NCBI GenBank assembly: GCA_041743105.1
Contig: JBGTNI010000038.1
Span: 1 to 52,054 of the forward strand
Source of the DNA: QHCE01 sp041743105
GTDB taxonomy: Bacteria; Actinomycetota; Actinomycetes; Mycobacteriales; QHCE01
Direction: 5' to 3'
DNA length: 52,054 bases
Shown here: piece by piece, positions 48,719-52,054 of the stretch
Layout: every line of letters starts with the position of its first letter
Position numbering within the stretch: the first letter of the stretch is position 1
Position numbers and translations under genes: made by a program
Notes under the pieces: generated by a model
Seen by the model: only the letters and a program-made list of their open reading frames with translations
Database searches by the model: none
Told to the model about the DNA's origin: nothing

Positions 48719-51622
48719 GTGACGATCATCGACAACATGCGTCCGGCTCCGGCCGTGACACAATCGTCGGAGTTCGATCGCACTCCCCCCCAGGATCTGG
48801 CCGCCGAGCAAGGGGTGCTCGGCGGCATGCTGCTGAGCAAGGACGCCATCGCCGACGTGGTGGAGGTTCTGCGCGTCGGCGACTTCTACCGTCCGGCGCA
48901 CGCCACCATCTTCGATGTCATCTTGGACCTGTACGGCCGAGGCGAGCCCGCTGATCCGGTGACCCTGTCAGCCGCTCTTGGTGATCGGGGCGACCTGGCC
49001 AGAATCGGTGGCGCGCCGTACTTACACACTCTGATCTCACTAGTGCCTACGGCGGCTAACGCCGCCTACTACGCCCGCATCGTCGCCGAGCGCGCGGTGC
49101 TGCGGCGTCTCGTGGAGGCGGGCACCAGGATAGTGCAGCTAGGTTACGGTGCCGCTCGAGCGGGCGACGGCGACGTAGACGATGTCGTCGACCGCGCCCA
49201 GCAAGCCGTGTACGACGTCACCGATCGGCGTACCAGCGAGGACTACACACCGCTGGCTGACCTGTTGCAGCCAGCTATGGACGAGATTGAGACCATCGGA
49301 GCCCATGGCGGCGTGATGAGCGGCGTGCCGACGGGCTTCGCCGATCTAGACAACCTCACCAATGGTCTTCACCCCGGCCAGCTTGTCATAGTCGCGGCTC
49401 GGCCAGGTCTCGGTAAGGCGCTTGCGCTCGACACTCCGTTGCCAACTCCGAATGGTTGGACCACCATGAGTGCGGTAAAAGCCGGCGACCAGCTACTCGG
49501 AGCTGACGGGAAGCCGACCACTGTGACCAATGCCTTCGAAGTCATGCACGGTCGCCCCTGCTACGAAGTGGAGTTCTCGGATGGTTCCGTGATTGTGGCC
49601 GACGCAGACCATCTGTGGAAGACAACCACCCGCGCTAGCCGCCGTCAACGGACCGAAAACAAGCGCACCCTCCAGTGGTCAGTAACAGCGAGAGTGGCCG
49701 CCACGACTGCGCATAAAGAAGCGATCATGTCCCCAGATCAGCTCATCACGTACGGCGAGGCAGTCGAATTTGCTGGCGAGCAGTTCCGAAATATCCTCCA
49801 TCCCGTGCTTGCCGAGGTAGGCCCCGTCGGGAAAGTTTTCCGCCAGAACGAACGCTTGGCACGACGGGCATGGCGCGGCCACTCGCGGCAAACTGTCATG
49901 GCTGTGCTGTCGCGCAGGGTGAATAGATTAATGAACTCCCAGACGATGGCAGCCCCGAATGAGCCGATTACCACCACGCAGATAGCGGAGACACTGCGCC
50001 ACCCCACCGACAGTCGTCTTAATCACGCCGTGGAGAATACTAGGTCCCTGTTGCTGCCGCACCGGGACGATCTGCCTATCCCGCCGTACACGCTGGGTGC
50101 CTGGCTTGGCGATGGTCATTCGATGTGCGCCCAGATCACGACGGCTGACCCAGAGATGATCATGTACCTGGAGGCGGACGGGCTCGCAGTGCGAGTAGCC
50201 GCTGGCCCGATCGCTTACGCGATCAAAGTTCCCGAACTTCCACCGGTCCGCGACCGCGAATGTATCGTGTGCGACGTCCGGTTCACTCCTCGTGGACCAG
50301 CCGTTCTCACCTGTGGCAAGTCCTGCGGCGGCAAGTCACGGAACCAGGATAATCCGGTTTACCGGGTCGGTTGCGCATCCTGCGGCAAGGTTACGGACGG
50401 TTCGTGGACCGGCAGCCGCAGGTGTGCTCCGTGTCACGCCCGCTATGGTTCTTTCGTTGGTTATCTTCGAGCGGGCGGGGTGTACGGCGATAAGCACATT
50501 CCAACGGCATACCTCCGCGCCTCGGAGGCACAGCGGCGGGCGTTGCTGGCCGGTCTGATGGATACCGATGGCACGGTGACCCCATCGGGAAGTCTCCAGT
50601 TCAGCGTGACCAATAGCCGCCTAGCAGACGACGTTAGGGAGCTGATAGTAAGTCTCGGTTACCGATGTTCGATGACCACCAAACGCGTCAAGGGACGAAC
50701 AGAGGGATCCTCGACCGCGTATACACTAAATTTTTCCACCGCAGATGAGGTATTCCGGCTGGAGCGGAAGAAGATCTCGCACAAGGGGCGCTGCTTAACC
50801 AAGAACACTACCCGCACGGGTTGTCGGTACATCGTCGCTGTCCGCCCGATCCCGAGTGTCCCGGTGCGCTGCGTGACAGTAGACAATGCCGACCACCTAT
50901 ACTTGGCGGGACGATCTATGGTCCCGACGCACAATTCCACGATGGCGCTAGATGTGGTGCGTTCGGCGTCGATCAAGCACAATCTTCCGTCGGCGATCTT
51001 CAGTCTCGAGATGAGCAAAATCGAGATCACCATGCGACTGCTATCGGCCGAGGCCAAGGTGCCGCTGCACCACCTGCGTTCCGGCCGCCTGTCCGAGGAT
51101 GAGTGGACCAAGCTGGCTCGCCGCATCGGCGAGGTCAGCGAGGCGCCGCTGTTCATCGATGACTCACCGAATATGACCATGATGGAGGTGCGCGCCAAGG
51201 CGCGCCGCCTCAAACAGCGTCATGACCTCCGGGTGATTGTGCTGGACTACCTGCAGCTGATGAGTTCCGCCAAGCGGGTGGAGAGCCGGCAGCAGGAGGT
51301 GGCCGAGCTGTCGAGAGGCCTGAAACTGCTAGCTAAAGAACTTAATGTGCCGGTGATCGCCGTGAGCCAGCTCAACCGCGGCCCCGAACAGCGCACTGAC
51401 AAGCGTCCGCAGTTATCCGACCTTCGTGAATCGGGCAGCATTGAGCAAGATAGTGACGTCGTGATTCTGCTGCACCGCGATGACTATTACGAAAAAGAAT
51501 CGGCCCGCGCCGGTGAGGCTGACTTCATCGTCGCTAAGCATCGCAACGGCCCCACCGATGTGATCACCGTGGCTTTCCAGGGCCACTTCAGCAGATTTGT
51601 AGACATGAGCGTTGGCGGCTAA
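48719..51622 (+). CDS. dnaB: replicative DNA helicase DnaB with intein
   Basis: The 967-residue precursor is DnaB interrupted by an intein. The N-terminal helicase part (1-233) has DLAAEQGVLGGMLLSKDAIA and ends at the Walker A Lys of ARPGLGK. The C-terminal part (740-967) resumes with Ser-Thr and has the Walker B region VIVLDYLQLMSS, VIAVSQLNRGPEQR and DLRESGSIEQDSDVV. After splicing the enzyme would be 461 residues, normal for DnaB. The GTG at 48719 is chosen because AGGGGG lies 7 bases upstream; a GTG at 48689 would add 10 residues. Helicase activity depends on splicing because the P-loop is split. Confidence 0.96.
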   Translation: MTIIDNMRPAPAVTQSSEFDRTPPQDLAAEQGVLGGMLLSKDAIADVVEVLRVGDFYRPAHATIFDVILDLYGRGEPADPVTLSAALGDRGDLARIGGAPYLHTLISLVPTAANAAYYARIVAERAVLRRLVEAGTRIVQLGYGAARAGDGDVDDVVDRAQQAVYDVTDRRTSEDYTPLADLLQPAMDEIETIGAHGGVMSGVPTGFADLDNLTNGLHPGQLVIVAARPGLGKALALDTPLPTPNGWTTMSAVKAGDQLLGADGKPTTVTNAFEVMHGRPCYEVEFSDGSVIVADADHLWKTTTRASRRQRTENKRTLQWSVTARVAATTAHKEAIMSPDQLITYGEAVEFAGEQFRNILHPVLAEVGPVGKVFRQNERLARRAWRGHSRQTVMAVLSRRVNRLMNSQTMAAPNEPITTTQIAETLRHPTDSRLNHAVENTRSLLLPHRDDLPIPPYTLGAWLGDGHSMCAQITTADPEMIMYLEADGLAVRVAAGPIAYAIKVPELPPVRDRECIVCDVRFTPRGPAVLTCGKSCGGKSRNQDNPVYRVGCASCGKVTDGSWTGSRRCAPCHARYGSFVGYLRAGGVYGDKHIPTAYLRASEAQRRALLAGLMDTDGTVTPSGSLQFSVTNSRLADDVRELIVSLGYRCSMTTKRVKGRTEGSSTAYTLNFSTADEVFRLERKKISHKGRCLTKNTTRTGCRYIVAVRPIPSVPVRCVTVDNADHLYLAGRSMVPTHNSTMALDVVRSASIKHNLPSAIFSLEMSKIEITMRLLSAEAKVPLHHLRSGRLSEDEWTKLARRIGEVSEAPLFIDDSPNMTMMEVRAKARRLKQRHDLRVIVLDYLQLMSSAKRVESRQQEVAELSRGLKLLAKELNVPVIAVSQLNRGPEQRTDKRPQLSDLRESGSIEQDSDVVILLHRDDYYEKESARAGEADFIVAKHRNGPTDVITVAFQGHFSRFVDMSVGG
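49418..50935 (+). other. DnaB intein (506 residues) with LAGLIDADG homing endonuclease
   Basis: The insertion lies between Lys and Ser-Thr of the Walker A motif. It starts ALALDTPLPTPNGWTTM, so its first residue is Ala, not the usual Cys or Ser, and ends SMVPTHN before Ser+1. Block B reads ADADHLWKTTTR (Trp), block F reads VRCVTVDNADHLYLAG (Cys) and block G ends PTHN (Thr). This Trp-Cys-Thr set with a non-nucleophile first residue defines class 3 inteins, such as the mycobacteriophage Bethlehem DnaB intein. The endonuclease has two LAGLIDADG-type motifs, LGAWLGDGHS (near 50092) and LLAGLMDTDGT (near 50541). About 60 residues with four Cys clusters lie between them. All motifs look intact, so both splicing and homing may be active. 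Confidence 0.93.
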
Positions 51623-52054
51623 GGCCGCTTTGAACGCGAAACGCCGATGAAGGGTCTTGCCAACGCTCTCCGAATGGGCCATTCTTCCTCGCGGCGTTAT
51701 GTGGACGTATCGGTCCCTAGCGCGGTCGTCGATACTCCGATATCACGACATCGTCTTTCACCAGATGCGGCAGCATATCGGTATAGGTCGCTGGCAGGCG
51801 CGTTGCGCGCGCAATGTCGCGGCGGTACCGGTCCTTCTGTCGAAGCACTGGCAGCACAGAGACGATGGCTGTGTCGAACACGACGCTCGCCCAGGGATGT
51901 TGGATACGGATCGAAAGCGCTGGTTGGAGTAGCCACGAGAAGATTTTAGAAAATCTTTCACGGAGGTAGTAACCAACCGAGTATCTGCCTCGTTGTGGGT
52001 AATGAGCGCGGCCACGATCTCGCAGCCAACAGGAGCGGTTCACACCGCAGCCAT
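51623..52054. other. 432 bases after dnaB, possibly decayed genes
   Basis: No complete gene is supported. A minus-strand frame (51717-52043, open towards the window edge) ends YTDMLPHLVKDDVVISEYRR and looks weakly coding. In another minus frame the stretch IVAALITHNEADTRLVTTSV followed by KDF resembles the end of PIN-domain toxins. Pieces in different frames suggest a frameshifted, possibly toxin-like pseudogene, but the window ends before this can be settled. Confidence 0.3.

Noticed and set aside
1..52054. CRISPR arrays, prophage or conjugative modules, rRNA genes and secondary-metabolite clusters.
   Set aside because: I saw no spaced direct repeats, phage structural genes, integrase, rRNA or biosynthetic megagenes; the only mobile traces are the transposase tails, the repeat pair and the intein.

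Overview
The window is the replication-origin region of an actinobacterial chromosome, read through the origin from the left replichore to the right. The gene content and order fit the Mycobacteriales (mycolata): dnaA, dnaN, gnd, recF, dciA, gyrB, gyrA, DUF3566, tRNA-Ile and tRNA-Ala run leftwards, and rpmH, rnpA, yidD, yidC, jag, rsmG, parA and parB run rightwards. A cwlM/trxA/trxB/murJ/mutT4/cca block and an ino1/padR/DUF5318/ponA/rpsF/ssb/rpsR/rplI/dnaB block follow, much as in Mycobacterium tuberculosis. Base composition is moderate for this order, intergenic spaces are short, and several genes that usually sit in these clusters are missing. This suggests a lineage with a streamlined genome; Lawsonella is one possibility, but I cannot confirm the genus from sequence alone.

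Layout. 1-7.4 kb is an accessory segment. It holds a small membrane protein, a wrecked glycoside hydrolase family 5 gene, a four-gene minus-strand operon (CPA-type antiporter, unknown protein, Nudix protein, D-2-hydroxyacid dehydrogenase), two transposase tails, a lipoprotein and a frameshifted gene. 7.4-19 kb is the left replichore core: tRNA-Ala, a DLW-39 small protein, tRNA-Ile, DUF3566, gyrA, gyrB, a prim-pol-like gene on the opposite strand, dciA, recF, gnd and dnaN. 19-21.1 kb is dnaA with its two flanking DnaA-box regions (oriC candidates). 21-27 kb is the right core from rpmH to parB, with two parS sites inside the 5' end of parA. 27-36.5 kb is a minus-strand cell-wall and redox block: Ddl-like ligase, aminotransferase, CwlM-like amidase, thioredoxin and its reductase, pseudokinase, MurJ and MutT4-like Nudix. 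36.6-39.8 kb has the CCA-adding enzyme, small unknowns and a lipoprotein. 39.9-52 kb has ino1, padR, DUF5318, ponA, nfo, an exported protein and the ribosomal/ssb/dnaB cluster.

How it fits together. Replication initiation (DnaA), clamp (DnaN), helicase (DnaB), probable helicase loader (DciA), SSB, gyrase and ParABS segregation are all encoded here. DnaA-box clusters lie upstream of dnaA, between dnaA and dnaN, between gyrB and gyrA, and upstream of dnaB, so DnaA may coordinate several replication genes. Envelope growth is represented by MurJ with its pseudokinase partner, CwlM, PonA and a Ddl-like ligase.

Most notable items: a 506-residue intein in the DnaB Walker A loop with class-3 features and a cysteine-rich insertion inside its homing endonuclease; the DnaA-box clusters at gyrA and dnaB; a diverged MITE-like repeat pair at 24.5 and 32.6 kb, the second copy lying where sigM and its anti-sigma gene sit in M. 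tuberculosis; a PadR-type operator followed by a probable leaderless gene; and a lipoprotein that seems to need an ATT start. I did not find a wholly new multi-gene system.
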